Under the pieces are notes generated by a model. The model saw nothing but the letters and a program-made list of their open reading frames with translations, had not been told where the DNA came from and made no database searches. Source: Macrosoma leucophasiata (Eukaryota > Arthropoda > Insecta > Lepidoptera > Hedylidae). From it: a stretch of DNA of 64,000 nucleotides. Positions 9,888-21,227 of the stretch are shown one piece after another; positions within the stretch are counted from its first letter, which is position 1, and the number at the start of each line of letters is the position of its first letter. The stretch lies in the NCBI GenBank assembly GCA_036365455.1, contig JAWQUS010000020.1, positions 6,421,001 to 6,485,000 of the forward strand. Reading direction: 5' to 3'. The position numbers and the translations under genes are program-made.

Positions 9888-10625
9888 GCCAATTTAAGAT
9901 TCTCAGTAGGTATATTACTTAGGCAATTAAGTATACCAATTTTGACATAATACTACTAGTAGGGTAGGGTAATTTGCTGATAGACAATAATAACTGAAAT
10001 TGGCAACACAAAAATCAAAGTTCGCAGCAAAATACCCAAAAAATATGACACCTACAACAAAACCTGCAAAATTGACCGCACATCAAACAAATTGCCACCA
10101 TCTATCATACCGTAGCCGTACATTGTCCGAGAAAACGGGTCCTAACGAGCGTCGGTCACACGCCACGAGCAATATATCACGTAGGTAGAAAAATTGAAAA
10201 GGCCTCCATTCTCGGTCGATTCCAATAGTGTGCAAGTCGTAAAACACACGTGTTTCGGTTGGGCTACATGTGTACTTTAAAGGGCGAAGTTTTGGGTTAG
10301 GACCGTCCGAGATGTGTCGGTTAGTGTGGATATGACTTCACGAAGATTTTCTTGAAAAAAAATTAAATAAAATACAATTTTTACTGTCTTAATTTATTAA
10401 TTTTTCGCACATAGGTACGAGTGAAATATATTCTACAATAATAAGTAAAAATAAAATTAACGCTTTTCATCTTTAAAATTCCATTGATAAACATGCAAAG
10501 ATATACCTAATAGACAAATTATAGGTGATCATGAAACTATTGTGAAGGCGAGTACCTAAAATTAATTTGATTTTGTTAGCTCTTTTTCCAGTTCAAAAAC
10601 GTACCTTCGTTTTTACTTAATAACA
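9888..10625. other. No gene; moderately CpG-containing patch
   Basis: 10,090-10,330 is richer in G+C than its surroundings (CCGTAGCCGTACATTGTCCG, GGACCGTCCGAGATGTG) but has no supported frame or known repeat. Confidence 0.35.
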
Positions 10626-10885
10626 TAACTTCACGCCTGTATTTAATCTCTGCGGGAAGAGGTAGAGGTAAATGCCTGCATGCAAGCTCACGTGCAAAAC
10701 ACACGATTTGCTGGTAACGTTTTACGCATGTAACCGGTGGTATTTTCGAAAGTCCTATCGATAGTGTGACAGTTTTTTCGAGGTTACGATAGATCACAAT
10801 ATTATCGATAGACTATTACTATTGCAACAACACTACCTAAGAGTACTGAGTTACTAACCTGCTACCACTAGACTAGGTAGTGGGT
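10626..10885 (-). repeat. SINE-1, with replaced middle
   Basis: Left part TAACTTCACGCCTGTAT...TGTAACCGGTGG and right part CCTGCTACCACTAGACTA match SINE-1. Roughly 10741-10832 does not, and it carries two TATCGATA motifs (10756-10763, 10803-10810). Confidence 0.6.
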
Positions 10886-11902
10886 ACAGAAGCAGATAAA
10901 GTTAACGATTGTATTAACGATGATTAGGTAAATTTTTCAGTATAAATGTGAATGCGTGTATTAGTTATTGAAATACAAATAATCCCTTTTTTCCTGGGTA
11001 ATGTTTTTGCTTGCTTGTTCTAATTAAAGTTTTTAAGTCAATCGAACTTCGATTATTCCCCCATCTAGCGTACAATAGCATGACTAACCTATTAATTTCA
11101 TGCGAACTTCATGATCTTACTAATAGATGGCGCTATATTAATTCGTATAAGATTTTTCCCATTAGATATTATCGGGCCACTAAAATGTAGCTCGGATAGA
11201 AAATTCGTCCAGTATTCTTTTTTTAACTACTGACAAATATTACTATAAGGAATAAAAAAGACATAATTTTTTTTTTTAATAATTTATTACATGTTCAAAC
11301 ATTTTTTTAATAAAAAAATATCAAGAAGAGACACTGAAAATAACTGGACCAATTTCAAAATTCCTTTACCAAAGTAATAAAATCTAGGTAGGCGATGAGC
11401 GTCATAAGTGCAATTTTTCTTCATTGAACGCAGACGCTTAGTTTTAAATATTTCTAGGTTAATAATATTATTTTATATCTATGTTAGTCCACACAAACCT
11501 CATACTAGTTCGGCCATTTTGAATCGTATCACGTACGGGCCGGCGCGTAATTGGCGCCATTTACCGTCCCTGGCCGCGTCGCTTCGTTACACGTTTTTGG
11601 TCCTACGTCCGTTGAAAACCAATATGCCGAGACCGTCATTTCGATCTGTAAGGGTTAGGTTTGGGTGTAATAAGTGTTGTGGAACAACGTACCTACTTCT
11701 GCAACATCAGTTAGGCTGCGAAGTTTTCTTTTGAGTCTGCCGAAAGTGGGACATTTTTATTGCTTTGAATTAAATTTGTAACGGAGTACCTACCTACCTA
11801 CATGCTGCTTTATCGATTAAACCACTGAATTCGAAGTGTCGAATTAGATAGTTTAGTTATTTGGTAGATAGCAAGTTACTAAATTATTTGTTAGAATTTA
11901 AC
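10886..11902. other. No gene; GC-richer patch at 11,515-11,740
   Basis: The patch (CACGTACGGGCCGGCGCGTAATTGG ... region) has several CpGs. The 108-codon frame across it lacks recognisable motifs. It could be an unrecognised promoter or unclassified repeat. Confidence 0.3.
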
Positions 11903-12195
11903 AGGTAGAGATCCAGTGACGGAGCTCGCGGGCGTAGGCACCATCGCATTAATCTGCTTACCGCTAAATGATAGTGTTCAGCGCTTTATTTAATTGTATG
12001 CCGGTCAGATGGTAATATACGGCCCTATGATTTCTGGCACAGAGGTATAACAACTTAGACCTGTGCAGTCACAACGCATCTACATTGAAATCGCATCTAC
12101 ATTAGGTCATAGTATTTATCTTGATGCTTAAAAGTAGGTTACTATTACCATAAATGTGAACTGTACGCTTTTTTGTCACTTTAGGCCATAAAATA
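11903..12195 (+). repeat. Family A1 repeat, diverged
   Basis: GGTAGAGATCCAGTGACGGAG...TGCCGGTCAGATGGTAATATA; the 3' quarter is decayed and the poly(A) poor. Confidence 0.75.
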
Positions 12196-12589
12196 GCAAG
12201 TTTACAAGATTATACTTAGGTTCGAATCCTGTCAGAAATTTATACCACACACCTACCTACCTATATTAAAATACAATTAAGATCTTAATTCGATTTTGGC
12301 ATGTTTGTGGATTGGTTCCTTCTGGCATAAATAAGTCCTACTCAACTCCGAATGTACCATTAGAACGAAAAATAATAAAAAAATATGAAAATAAAAAAAA
12401 CCCGCTGCTTTAGAAAATAAAATGAAATAGTGATATAGAGACAAAAGAATAAAACAAGGCAAGACTCCTTCTGGGATCCTCTGGAGCATAATTATTTTAA
12501 CAGTCGGACCCCATACGAAATCTAGACCGGCACAAACGTCCACGCGTTCGGGTTATCTTAAGAACCACGAAGTAACAAACATACATACC

Positions 12590-12745
12590 TACCTATTATT
12601 GACTGATGAACACGTTACCCTCCTCGGTGTTCTGCAGTCGGGTAAAAATCTTATAATTGATTTCGTGACTCGAGAGTCATACGTGGTTGTACAGCGTAGC
12701 AGTGGCCAGCTAGTCCAGCTACCACTATGCCACCGGGGCCTTAAA
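12590..12745 (-). repeat. SINE-1, diverged copy
   Basis: The minus strand starts GGCCCCGGTGGCATAGTGGTAGCTGGAC, resembling the SINE-1 box A region; the box B region is decayed. Confidence 0.5.
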
Positions 12746-13525
12746 AGTAGGATATGTATGTAAGAGTGTATGTCCGGTATTGTAACCGAACACTCTATTT
12801 CGGCTGAAATTGCATCAGCGTGACGCACTTATTAGCCTAATTTTTACCATGATAATTTTTTACCATCAGTGCAATTTCGGCTACCGCGGCACCCGGGTGT
12901 ATTTATTAACGTTTCTTAACATTTTAAACATTTCAACATTTTAACATTTTATATAACATATTTACCTTTTTTCTTTGTCCAACATTTTTAGATACATTTT
13001 AGCTTTCACATTATTTTCGTACTTTACTTTCACAGCCGTTTTTATTGTGTTTTATAAAGCATATAAAAATATATATTCACTTTATGGACTGTAAAAATGT
13101 TACCAGCAAACTGCTGATTTAATTCTGTAATGTTGAATAAATCAACGCGAAATCCGAAAGCCGACAATAAATTTCGCCCCAATCCTGGTCATCGTCGACC
13201 CAAAAGGCGTTTTAGCGCTAACCCGGGGACGGACCTTTCCGCTAAATAAATCCCTTATCTGCATACGGCAAACCTTTCTAGGGTCCAGCTTAATAAATTC
13301 AGGTTGGGTTTGCGAACTTTGTTGGAAGATTTGTATAGAGCTGTTTAGCCACCACTCAAATTTAACTGTTTTTTATGTCGTGTAAATGCGAAACGACTTA
13401 AAGACTAAAGACAGTTGATAAAACTTTGTAAATATATTTATAAAAAACAAAGGTTTTATGGTTAATCTGCAAAGAAAGTCATAACATCCGTTGTATCAGG
13501 CATTATAATAATAATGTCGTCCAGA
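12746..13525. other. No gene seen
   Basis: 13,140-13,320 is somewhat GC-richer (GTCGACCCAAAAGGCGTT, CTAACCCGGGGACGGACC) but unclassified. Confidence 0.35.
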
Positions 13526-14061
13526 CCAAAGGAGATGTTGCAAAAATGTATGGACCTTCCGGCCATGTATTGTACACAATATGATTAACAGGCAAAATCA
13601 ATATAAAAACGTTTATTACTGCATATTTTCACTTATTTGGCTTTGTTTGCAGTTACAAAATATTATTTGTAGTTATAATTGCAACTCAAAACCAACATGG
13701 CGAATATGGCGGGCGATGTCATTTTGACAAACAAATTCCACAAATAATCCATACTAATCGATTTCCATACTAATCCATACTAATCGATTCGATACATCGT
13801 TTTTCGTTAATATGTGATGCCCTAGTAAGATACAGATAGCATTAGTTTTGTTTTATCTTAGGTACTATCCCAAGCGTAGGCTGTATCGCCGGCATGTTGA
13901 ACATGGTTGAAAATGATAAGATCGTTTGAATTAAATGTGATTGCAACTCTAAAATATATTCTTAAATAATTTAATTGTATTTTTTTCGGATTCTTCTTTA
14001 ATTTACCCCTTTTTTGAGGTAGTGTACGAACCAGAACCAAGTTCGCAACATCTCCTTTCGG
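13526..14061. repeat. Inverted-repeat element, family C copy 2
   Basis: The left end CCAAAGGAGATGTTGC pairs with GCAACATCTCCTTTCGG at the right (one extra base). Inside the left end, ATGTATGGACCTTCCGGCC...TGTACACAATATG parallels copy 1 at 6260-6594. Confidence 0.55.
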
Positions 14062-14206
14062 TTACGGCAGCCAATCTCGACGGAGATTAGCCAACTAACT
14101 ACGCAAGAGACATTATATTGCTCAAGTGACCTCAAACCTTAATTTGATGCAGATGATTTTTGATTTAATTGGTGCAACACAGACCGCTTAACCAGCCTCT
14201 GGGTTA

Positions 14207-14318
14207 CTACCTACTGAGAATTCCTTTAAAGGAAAATACCATCTAACAACTTTCCCGGCCTGGGGATTGAACCCGGGACCTCAGGCTCAGCATCGCCATT
14301 GCGACCACTGGATAGGAA
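14207..14318 (-). repeat. tRNA-like SINE head (single copy in window)
   Basis: Minus strand: CCTATCCAGTGGTCGCAATG (box A-like), then TCCCGGGTTCAATCCCCAGG (box B with a T-stem) and a short body. Distinct from SINE-1, SINE-2 and SINE-3. Confidence 0.6.
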
Positions 14319-14605
14319 AAAACAAAAAGTTCTAGTTATTCCATAAAATCACTAAAAAAGTTAAGGGGTTAATACCTACAGATCACATAATATGGTCTGT
14401 TTTATTGTTGAAACAATTTAGTTCTATGTATTGTATGTATAATAATAAGAAGTAATATTATTTTATATATGTTTATTTAAAGGTATGTAGATACTTTACG
14501 TATTTATGTCCCTCATATTCGCCAGTGTTAAATTTATTCATCTTTCGCGTTTCAAATTGTATTGAGTTATTTAATATTCCTGCATCTCTTCGTTGACTTT
14601 TAGCT

Positions 14606-14702
14606 CTACTCACTGGTTGACTGGGAGATAATGCCTAGGGGCATTAAGTCCGCCATATGTACTTCTCATGTGCATTTAAGTATAAATAAATAAATAAATA
14701 AA
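14606..14702 (+). repeat. LINE 3'-end fragment with (TAAA)n tail
   Basis: GGTTGACTGGGAGATAATGC...GGCATTAAGTCCGCC...TATAAATAAATAAATAAA, as at 276-363. Confidence 0.6.
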
Positions 14703-15440
14703 TTGTGTTGTGTATGGTTCTCGGACAGTGAACCTGTTAAGTCTGTTGCTTTATGTCCGTGTGCCTATTGCCAAGAACATGATATCCAGGAAAAAGAACT
14801 TCAAGCAGTGGATTTAGTTATTGGTTTGTTTATTTGTATGCAGGGGCGGATTTGATACGTTGGCTGCCCTAGACCTATGAAAGCCCCCCCCCCCCCTCCT
14901 GTGCTGTAAAGCATAAAAATTAATGAACAATAGAAATTAAATTAAAATGAAAAAAAAAACCATAGTCAGTAAGTGATTTACGTAATTACGTTTTATACGT
15001 GTAAAGTCTACAAGTACTAAAAAAACTACCAAATTTTGCCGTCCCCATTAGGGGCCTATTCGGCCTATAGGGAAATCCGCCTGTGTTTGTATGTCAATTT
15101 TGTTAATAGGTATGTATGGATTTGATGACACATAATGTCTTACAAATTCAATTACAAAATTTCATGGACAGCCAAGGTACTATCAACTCTATAAAATTAT
15201 GTAAGGGTCTGCTCATTTGAAAGGCGACCAAGCGGGTGGGCTCGCAAATCAATAGTAATTCTGCGGGTAATCCCTTGGCCCACTGAAAAATACATAGCTA
15301 CCCGCTATACAACATTTATTACGTTAATTTCAAAGGGACAAGCCTGAATTTCATTGTGGTGTTACAAAATGTGTTCGGGGTATTTGCAGAAAGGAATAAT
15401 ATTGTGTAAGGAATTGTATCGTTTGATTTAGTTTATTTAG
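14703..15440. other. No gene; poly(C) run
   Basis: A run of 13 C lies at 14884-14896. No supported coding sequence. Confidence 0.5.
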
Positions 15441-15780
15441 TTACTAACGCCCCGCCCCGGCTTCGCGCGGTTGCAATGTTACCTACCTTCTCCTATTCGT
15501 CTTAGCGTGATGATTATAGATATAGCCTAAAGCCTTCCACGATATCTTTTATAGTTTAGGCAGCGTACGCAAAATAAGTAACTTTTCTGGTTGATTTTTT
15601 ACACCTTGTGTCCGAAAAACCCAAATATCTTACGGAACCCTATTTTTTCCAAAATAAAATATAGCCTATGTTACTCGTGGATAATGTAGCTTTCGAATAG
15701 TGAAAGAATTTTGTAAATCGGTCCAGTAGTTTTTGTGCCTATTCAATACAAACAAACAAAGATTTCCTCTTTATAATATT
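15441..15780 (+). repeat. Family B repeat
   Basis: TTACTAACGCCCCGCCCCGGCTTCGCGCGG at the start, then AAATCGGTCCAGTAGTTTTTG and TCTTTATAATATT at the end. Confidence 0.65.
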
Positions 15781-16144
15781 ACTAGCGGCCCGCCCCGGCT
15801 TCGCCCGCGCTGCTCTGCTCCTATTAGTCATAGCGTAATGTAAGCTATCCTATCTCTCAAGTTGGATCGAACTGCACATGGTGTGCGAATTTTATTATAA
15901 TCGGTTAAGTGGTTTAGGAGTCCATTGAGGACAAACATTGTGACACGAGATTTATATATATTACTAGCGGCCCGCCCCGGCTTCGCCCGCGCTGCTCTGC
16001 TCCTATTAGTCATAGCGTAATGTAAGCTATCCTATCTCTCAAGTTGGATCGAACTGCACATTGTGTGCGAATTTTATTATAATCGGTTAAGTGGTTTAGG
16101 AGTCCATTGAGGACAAACATTGTGACACGAGATTTATATATATT
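15781..16144 (+). repeat. Two near-identical 182-bp family B units in tandem
   Basis: 15781-15962 and 15963-16144 both run from ACTAGCGGCCCGCCCCGGC to ACGAGATTTATATATATT. I see about one base difference (CACATGGTG versus CACATTGTG), so the duplication is recent. Confidence 0.9.
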
Positions 16145-16161
16145 AAGATTAAGAAGATAAG

Positions 16162-17704
16162 ATACAATACAATACAATACAATACAATACTCTTTATTGT
16201 ACACACAAATAAAACATATTAAAGAATAAAAACAAAGAAATGGCACAAATGGCGGCCTTATCGCTGCACAGCGATTTCTTCCAGGCAACCAACATTGTAG
16301 GATTAAACAAAAAAAAACAAAACAACAGGGGTGTACTAAACGCAAAAAAAAGAATAATCAAAACACAAAAACACAACAAGACATGAAAAAAAAAAAAAAA
16401 AACAACAATAAACACAGAAGGAAGAAAGAAGATAGAGATACTTACATAATATAGTAAGATACAATAAAATGAAAATAAGGATAACAGGATAGATAGATAC
16501 AAAAAACAAGAAAGAGAGAAAAATGGAACGATTAAAGATTCATATAATACTCTTTCACACGAATTTTAAAAGTTTGAACTGTCTGAGCTTGACGCACAGA
16601 CAAGGGGAGAGCATTCCACAGACGAACAGCTGACACGGTGAAGGATTTCGCCAAAAAATCGGTTGAATGGGAGGGAATTTTTAGCTTTAAGTTATGTGTA
16701 GAACGAAGGTAATTAGTTTTAGAAAGATAAAGGTAGTCGAATCGTTTCTTTATATAGGTGGGAGTTTGTGGGTTGAACAAAATGCCAAAGACAAGAGATA
16801 AAACATGAGTATTCCGGCGAAGATGGATCGGGAGCCATTTGAGCTGTTTACGGAAGTTGGAAATATGGTCATATTTACGTAATCCAAATATGAACCTAAT
16901 ACACAAATTTTGAAGTCGCTCTAATTTGTTAAGTTGATCCTGTGTTAGATTCAAATAGCAGACGTCGGCATAATCAAAAATAGGAAAAAGCAATGAATTT
17001 ACTAATTCAATTTTCGTGGAGATAGGCAAGAAATATTGCAATCTTCTCAAAGAACTAACCGCAGCAAACATCTTTCTGCTCACCTGACTAATCTGTGGAG
17101 TCCATGACAAACACCTATCCATAGTGATCCCCAAATTCTTAACAGTGTCACTTAATGGAATGATATGGCCATCAAATACAACATTAGGCAATGTTTTCCA
17201 ATCAATCCTATGAATTATCCTAGAGCTACCAAATAGTATCAACTGCGTTTTAGATGGATTCAATTTCAACCCAAACGAAATGCTCCACTTCAGAATATTT
17301 GATAGATCTTCATTTAATGCGGCAATAGCTCTAGGCAGATGATCTAGAGAAGTCTGTACATATATTTGAACATCGTCTGCATACAAGTGGTAGAGAGAAG
17401 AGATATATTGAATAAGGGAGTTTATAAAAATAGCGAAAAGCAGAGGGGACAACACGCCACCTTGCGGGACACCATCATAGGTTGTGCACCAAGAAGAGAA
17501 ACGTTCTCCTGTCTGCAAACGTTGCCGGCGTCCACACAAGTAACTACGAAACCAGTCAATTGTATTCGGAGATATGTTATGAGAACGCAGGATAGCCAAC
17601 AAAATGTCAAAGTCTACGGTGTTAAAGGCATTGCTGAAGTCCAGCAATGTCAACACAGTAAACAGTTGTTTATCCATACCACACCGAATGTCATCAGTGA
17701 TCAC
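16162..17704 (-). mobile_element. CR1/jockey-like non-LTR retrotransposon, truncated
   Basis: On the minus strand an RT frame is followed by a 3' UTR containing TGGAAGAAATCGCTGTGCAG, GATAAGGCCGCC and TGTACAATAAAGAGTATTG, ending in (TATTG)n at 16162-16190. The 5' part (endonuclease and RT fingers) is missing. Confidence 0.8.
16532..17704 (-). pseudogene. Reverse transcriptase (palm to C-terminus) of CR1/jockey-like element
   Basis: A 390-codon uninterrupted frame. Motif A LLDFSNAFNTVD, motif B GVPQGGVLSPLLFAIFIN and the catalytic LYADD are present, followed by thumb sequence (LNPSKTQLILFGSSR, FDYADVCYLNLTQDQLNKLE) and the terminal AVRLWNALPLSVRQAQ. The RT fingers and any endonuclease are absent, so the first ATG is just an internal methionine. 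It would copy element RNA at a nicked target if complete. The related copy at 28014-30006 keeps the fingers but is frameshifted. Just upstream (17705-17790) is a short serine-rich frame, perhaps the element's own 5' coding region joined by an internal deletion. Confidence 0.85.
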
Positions 17705-17956
17705 AAGGAGACGAAGAGGAAAAAAACTGAATCGAAAGATCAGGATCTAGGTCACAAGGAAGAGAATTAGACAATTTTTTCCCAACTAATAAGATAAGAT
17801 AATAAAAATATAAGATAGTGTAGATATGAAAGATACCTACTTAATTAATAACCTTAAATTCGTTTACTTTTACTAGATACTTATTAGCCAGCTGTTACTA
17901 GCCAGAAATTAAATCTGTAACTAGTTATTTTTTTAATAAATATTTCTTGTGTAGAG

Positions 17957-18240
17957 TTTTTTTTATGTAATGGTAGTTGCAAATACACATGCAGTTAACA
18001 TCACATTGATGTTAAGTGATGACTGCAGCTTATAGATACCCACACAGAGACCAAGGTCAAAATGCAGATGCTTTACCACTCTTGAAGCCTAAGGTGTTAT
18101 GCCTCTGTGCCGGAAATTACCGGGCCGTACAATACCACCTGACCGGAACACGATAGTGCTGAACACTAAGCGGCAAGTACCTATATTAGGTAATGCGGTG
18201 GTGCCTAGCCCCGCGAGCTCCGTTACTGGAGCTCTACCAC
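17957..18240 (-). repeat. Family A1 repeat, near full length
   Basis: Starts with the complement of the poly(A) end (TTTTTTTTATGTAATGG) and ends GAGCTCCGTTACTGGAGCTCTACCAC. Confidence 0.85.
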
Positions 18241-18325
18241 AAGTCGAAATGTGTTTTCTTAGATATTTCTGGTTTTCACATAAAGTCTGTCGATGACTAT
18301 CGGTCACGATTATGAAATATTTGCG

Positions 18326-18646
18326 TTTTAATAGCTTAGTGGTAAAGCGGCTGGGTATCCAGAGGTCGCTCGTTCGATTTCCGGTCGAAGAAACATTATC
18401 ATTTAAATCACTCGCATTGCCTTAAAAAAATACACTTTGGAAAAATAATACATATAGGTATATGGAACCGATTCAGTGCCTTGAAAAGGTAACAAATATA
18501 CATTAACACATGCTTGTGAAATATATTTTATTTTTAAAGAAAAATGGAAAGAAAAATCCTCAAAAAGAAAAAACCTCGCCTGAAGTCAAATTTTTCTTTC
18601 CATTTTTCTTTAAAAATAAAATATATTTCACAAGCATGTGTTAATG
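18326..18646 (+). repeat. SINE-3 region with 57-bp perfect palindrome
   Basis: 18330-18400 is tRNA-like (ATAGCTTAGTGGTAAAGCGG; TCGTTCGATTTCCGG). 18501-18557 and 18590-18646 are exact inverted copies of a SINE-3 tail (57 nt each, 32-nt spacer). The spacer side carries CGCCTGAAGTC, the end of the tRNA-like part. Confidence 0.8.
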
Positions 18647-18814
18647 AGAAATAATATAAAACAATTATTAAGGGTAAAAGCGACTTCTTTACGATATTCA
18701 ATAAACTGAAAAGTCTATTATATCGGTTGCCTAACTAGCATAGTTGGTAATAGATGGCGCTGCTGCTACCATAAAGCAATGCAATAGACGTGAAGGAAAG
18801 ATTTGACTAATCGA

Positions 18815-18895
18815 GCAGGACTAGATTCCCAGTAGGCCGCGAGTTCGAGTCTCGCCTGAAGTCAAATTTTTCTTTCCATTTTTCTTTAAAAATAA
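18815..18895 (+). repeat. SINE-3, partial
   Basis: GCGAGTTCGAGTCTCGCC (T-arm-like) then TGAAGTCAAATTTTTCTTTCC and the A/T-rich tail. Confidence 0.65.
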
Positions 18896-19309
18896 AACAA
18901 ATATACATTTTAAATTCTCAGTTATATAATTTAGCACAGTCCAAATATATGAACATAACTATGGCAACATAAAATTAAAATGATTATTTTTTGAAGTACA
19001 GAAATTCACCTTCAATAGTTCGTAGCATTCACTTTACAACCTCTCCCTTTTACACATACGTGTTTCTATACGTTTATCCCTTTCGGCGACTGACCAGCTG
19101 ACCATTGGTTGTTTGGGGTGTAGGTAGTGTGGGCGCATTTTTTGTAGTGGGCGGTATAATAGAACCCTTGTTTGGCGTCCAAATATATTTTTTTCCTTTT
19201 CGATATTGGACCAGCTATTGAAGTTAGAATAAAGAGTGCGATGAGATGTATATTCGAATGTTACAAGAGGCAAACAAGCACATAACTAATGGTCATGTTT
19301 TTATTTTTA

Positions 19310-19620
19310 GCATGTGTTATGTGAATGTAGAAATTAAAGAAAAAACGGAGAGAAAAATTTGACTTCGGGCAGGAATCGAACCTGCGACCTCGGGATAAAC
19401 AGTCCAGTCCCTTTACCACTAAGATAGAGAAGTACACATCTGAGCGTCGAATTTCTCTTTTGGCTTAACCTATTCGGGATCGGTCTAAATTGACTAAATT
19501 GATAACTAGTTAATAGCTTTATAACCGATATAAAAGACTTTGCAGTTTGTACAATGTCGTTAAGTGATCGTTGTGCCCTCATATTTTTTTTTCGCAATAA
19601 CACATGTTAGTGAATTTAAA
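19310..19620 (-). repeat. SINE-3 copy with flanking tail pieces
   Basis: Minus strand: CTTAGTGGTAAAGGGACTGG, GTCGCAGGTTCGATTCCTGC and CCGAAGTCAAATTTTTCTC (19350-19440), then the tail to CATAACACATGC (19310). A second tail piece (CGCAATAACACATG) is at 19590-19620. Confidence 0.65.
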
Positions 19621-19635
19621 AATTAAAGAAAAAAA

Positions 19636-19972
19636 CCGGTCAAGTGCGTGTCGGGCCACGCGCAGTGTAGGGTTCCGTAGTTACAGAGTAAGAAATGTTA
19701 TGAAAAAAGTAAATAAATATTTTCTATATGGAGTTGTTCGAAATTTTCTAGTAAAATACATTTGGTCGACTATTACTCGCAAACTTGCAAGGCCAACTTT
19801 AGTGTGATAGTTTTCCTTTTAATTATTAGTAGGTTACCTTACAAAAAATCTTTTTTACGTTTTTATTCTACCACTTTGTCGGCGTAATTAAGGTGTATAC
19901 TTGTGCCAAATTTCAAGTCTCTAGTACTAATAGTTTTTGCGCTAAACCGCGGACGGACAGATAGACAGACAT

Positions 19973-20006
<34 letters not shown>

Positions 20007-20056
20007 GGACATGGCGAAACTATAAGGGTTCCTTATTTACTACGGAACCCTAAAAA
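19636..20056 (+). repeat. Lepidopteran 'CCGGTCAAGTGCG' repeat with (ACAG)n
   Basis: Starts CCGGTCAAGTGCGTGTCGGG. AGGGTTCCGTAG (19669-19680) is inverted as CTACGGAACCCT (20040-20051). An (ACAG/GACA)n microsatellite occupies about 19956-20008. Confidence 0.75.
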
Positions 20057-20269
20057 CCTACTTTATATTGACGATAATATAATGCAGCCTAACGAGCACG
20101 ACCCGCGTGCTCGTTTCCGGTTATCATTAACCGCTGACAAGAGCGAAAGTACCGCCCCTAGTGACATGTCTTATGTGTTTTGGCTGGGAGTACCCTCTGC
20201 GTTCACTGATTCCTCGGTGAAGTAGAGTAGTGCCGTGTCGAGACGTGGCGCCTATATAAGTATAAGTAT

Positions 20270-20592
20270 GTATCTTCACGCCATGTCCCTAGCGGGGTAG
20301 GTAGAGAGTGTAGAGGGCCAGATATCCCGTTCCTTACATACCTCTCGTGCTGCATCTACCTTCATCATTCACTTCATACATGCACTTCTATGCCTAAGAC
20401 TTGACCGCACCATCAGACAGAACTCGACCTATTTGGTCATGGTAGGTCAGACTTGGTCTGACCACAATCGCATTGTATATCTGTTTAGTCATTCGCTCAT
20501 TCGACATTCTTTCTATATGTCCGAACGTGGTCCGAACCATCGGAGCATGTTTTTTTTCATTTTTACACCAATACTATCATTCACATGTAAGT
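20270..20592 (-). pseudogene. 'YPVRDLA' LINE ORF2 tail, minus copy
   Basis: The complement matches 392-739 nearly end to end (ATCTTCACGCC...GGGTAGGTAGAGAGTGTAGAG ... TTCATTTTTACACCAATACTATC). It covers the same C-terminal protein region but the frame is degraded. Confidence 0.7.
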
Positions 20593-21227
20593 CTATATAA
20601 AAAAAAAACTATCTGAATCTGGAAATGTGTAGACTCGTACCTCTCGTCGCGTCGACTCGAGTCCTATAGGTACATACCCTATTTGCTTCTGAGGCTTAGA
20701 AATGTACCTTACAGGCAAAGCGTGTATGCATGCGTGCATGTGCTACTGTGTACAGGCAGGTTAAATTTCAAATGGTAAGTACACTTTAAAAACTTTAAAC
20801 AATATAGCTTGCTATCATATTGAAACGAAATCAGTTAGGAATATCATTTTAAGTACCCATCCCCTGCACCCCAAAGTTTGAGGTCGGTTCAGACCCTCTC
20901 GCGACCTTTGTGTGATATTCTATCGGATACGAAGACATACTAGGACTAAGAATATCTATACACAATGTAACAATACATAGGTATAATAATATCAAACACG
21001 TTCGTCTTCTTTAGACTGTGATAATATGCTGAAGAGTGGTTTGAATAGAAAGTTCTAAGTTAAATAGATTCATGTATTGGTGAGTACAGTCAAGAATAAT
21101 TGCTCCAATTATCCTAAATCAATTCAATTTAGCTTTTATTACCACCATGTAAGGTAGCCGTGTATTCCAGAGGCCACTACCCTATTATTACGTTTATTAA
21201 TCATGGGAATTTTTTTAAAACATATTA
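20593..21227. other. No gene seen
   Basis: Unclassified AT-rich DNA up to the mariner. Confidence 0.4.

Noticed and set aside
17366..17770. Plus-strand 134-codon frame
   Set aside because: Antisense shadow of the reverse-transcriptase frame at 16532-17704.
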